This document shows positions 53,844-54,194 of a stretch of DNA of 54,194 nt, in pieces. Position 1 is the stretch's first letter. Every line of letters starts with the position of its first letter. The translations under genes and the position numbers were made by a program. The DNA lies in assembly GCA_039679385.1 (NCBI GenBank), contig JBDKVB010000066.1, forward strand, positions 1 to 54,194, in the 5' to 3' direction. The notes beneath the pieces were generated by a model that was not told where the DNA came from, made no database searches, and saw only the letters and a list, made by a program, of their open reading frames with translations. Source of the DNA: Armatimonadia bacterium. GTDB taxonomy: Bacteria > Armatimonadota > Zipacnadia > Zipacnadales > JABUFB01.

Positions 53844-54017
53844 GAGTGGTCATGTCCCTGTTGTCGTTGTGGATGGTCTCGTCAGGCATCCCGGGGAAGC
53901 CTCACAAAGAGCCCGCTTCCCGAGCACCCGGTCTGTTCGCGTCCTCTGCCTTCGTGCCCTCCTTTGGCTCCAGTACGCGGGAACACCGACCGACAAACAC
54001 GCAGGAGGAGGGTTGGC

Positions 54018-54089
54018 ATGAAAGGAAAGGTCAACTCGTGCGGTGTGCTTTGCAGGGGCCCAGGAACCACCAGCTTCCGTGAGAGGTAG
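54018..54089 (+). CDS. Possible micro-ORF (23 residues)
   Basis: ATG to TAG, 23 residues, basic with two cysteines. It is preceded by a very strong AGGAGGAGGG (54004-54012). It ends 11 bases before the amidohydrolase start, so it could be a leader peptide or a translational coupler, or the ribosome-binding site could be chance in GC-rich DNA. No family is recognised. Confidence 0.3.
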   Translation: MKGKVNSCGVLCRGPGTTSFRER

Positions 54090-54100
54090 GAAAGCCAACC

Positions 54101-54194
54101 ATGATTGACATCCACTCGCACTGCCTCCTCTACCATGACCCGGCCCAACGGGCGAACCCCGCCTTCCTCAAGTTCATGTCTCCGCCCGAACTGG
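54101..54194 (+). CDS. Amidohydrolase-type metal-dependent hydrolase (partial, runs off the window)
   Basis: Only the first 31 codons are inside. MIDIHSHCLLYH carries the Asp-x-His-x-His metal-binding motif that opens amidohydrolase-superfamily TIM barrels, including ACMSD-like hydrolases/decarboxylases. FLKFMSPPEL follows. A GGAAAG site is about seven bases before ATG 54101. Family is suggested by the motif alone. Confidence 0.6.
   Translation, partial: MIDIHSHCLLYHDPAQRANPAFLKFMSPPEL

Noticed and set aside
53652-54017. Longer version of the micro-ORF frame from 53652
   Set aside because: It overlaps the 5' end of the GH2 gene antisense and lacks a ribosome-binding site. Only the last 23 codons have one.
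1-54194. tRNA, rRNA, CRISPR, insertion sequence or attachment site
   Set aside because: I looked for TPsiC-type GGTTCGA segments in intergenic DNA, spaced direct repeats and transposase motifs, and found none that is convincing.

Overview
This window is about 54.2 kb of high-GC bacterial DNA, densely packed with large glycan-degradation genes. I see 29 protein-coding genes (the last cut by the window end) plus one possible micro-ORF. I see no rRNA, tRNA, CRISPR array, insertion sequence or phage gene. Most starts follow a clear GGAGG-type ribosome-binding site, and several starts are GTG. The gene content (DUF3160 lipoprotein, DUF6259-type proteins, secreted PQQ-like propellers, LamG fusions, a DUF2339 giant membrane protein, many glycoside hydrolases, UroD-type methyltransferases) is what uncultivated Armatimonadota and related Planctomycetota, Hydrogenedentota or Lentisphaerota-like genomes carry. 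Armatimonadota is my best guess from gene repertoire only. No phylogenetic marker is present to prove it.

Layout. 0-5.4 kb: a DUF3160 lipoprotein and an unassigned glycoside-hydrolase-like protein on the minus strand, then a sugar isomerase/epimerase-type TIM barrel on plus. 5.4-9.1 kb: a GH31 alpha-glycosidase on minus, then a SAM methyltransferase and a DUF1284 protein on plus. 9.2-18.5 kb: two related DUF6259-type proteins on plus flank a 1146-residue clan GH-A hydrolase on minus and a D-mannonate dehydratase-like gene on plus. 18.6-25.5 kb, all plus: a LamG + methyltransferase + PQQ-propeller fusion, a second PQQ propeller, a metallophosphoesterase fused to a TIM barrel, and a stand-alone methyltransferase. 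25.5-29.8 kb on minus: a heparinase II/III-type lyase and a ceramidase-fold hydrolase. 30.0-34.8 kb: a small membrane protein and a DUF2339 protein with five exact-length 127-residue repeats. 35.0-40.9 kb: a YncE-propeller/phosphoesterase fusion, an 80-residue beta-sandwich protein, two alpha/beta hydrolases and a VOC protein. 40.9-54.2 kb: a GH-like protein with a GATase-like domain, two GH2 enzymes, a GH3 with PA14 and F5/8C domains, a UroD-family (corrinoid methyltransferase-like) protein, and the start of an amidohydrolase.

How the genes may work together (inference). Secreted enzymes (GH2, GH3, heparinase-like lyase, clan-A hydrolase, esterase-like hydrolase) would cut a complex, probably uronate-containing polysaccharide. 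GH31, the second GH2 and the sugar isomerase-like protein lack signal peptides and would act on imported oligosaccharides. The mannonate dehydratase-like enzyme would feed uronic acids into 2-keto-3-deoxygluconate. I recognised no sugar transporter, SusC/D pair or transcriptional regulator, so this is not a classical polysaccharide utilisation locus. The strand changes often, genes look mostly monocistronic, and many gene ends carry strong GC hairpins without a T-tract.
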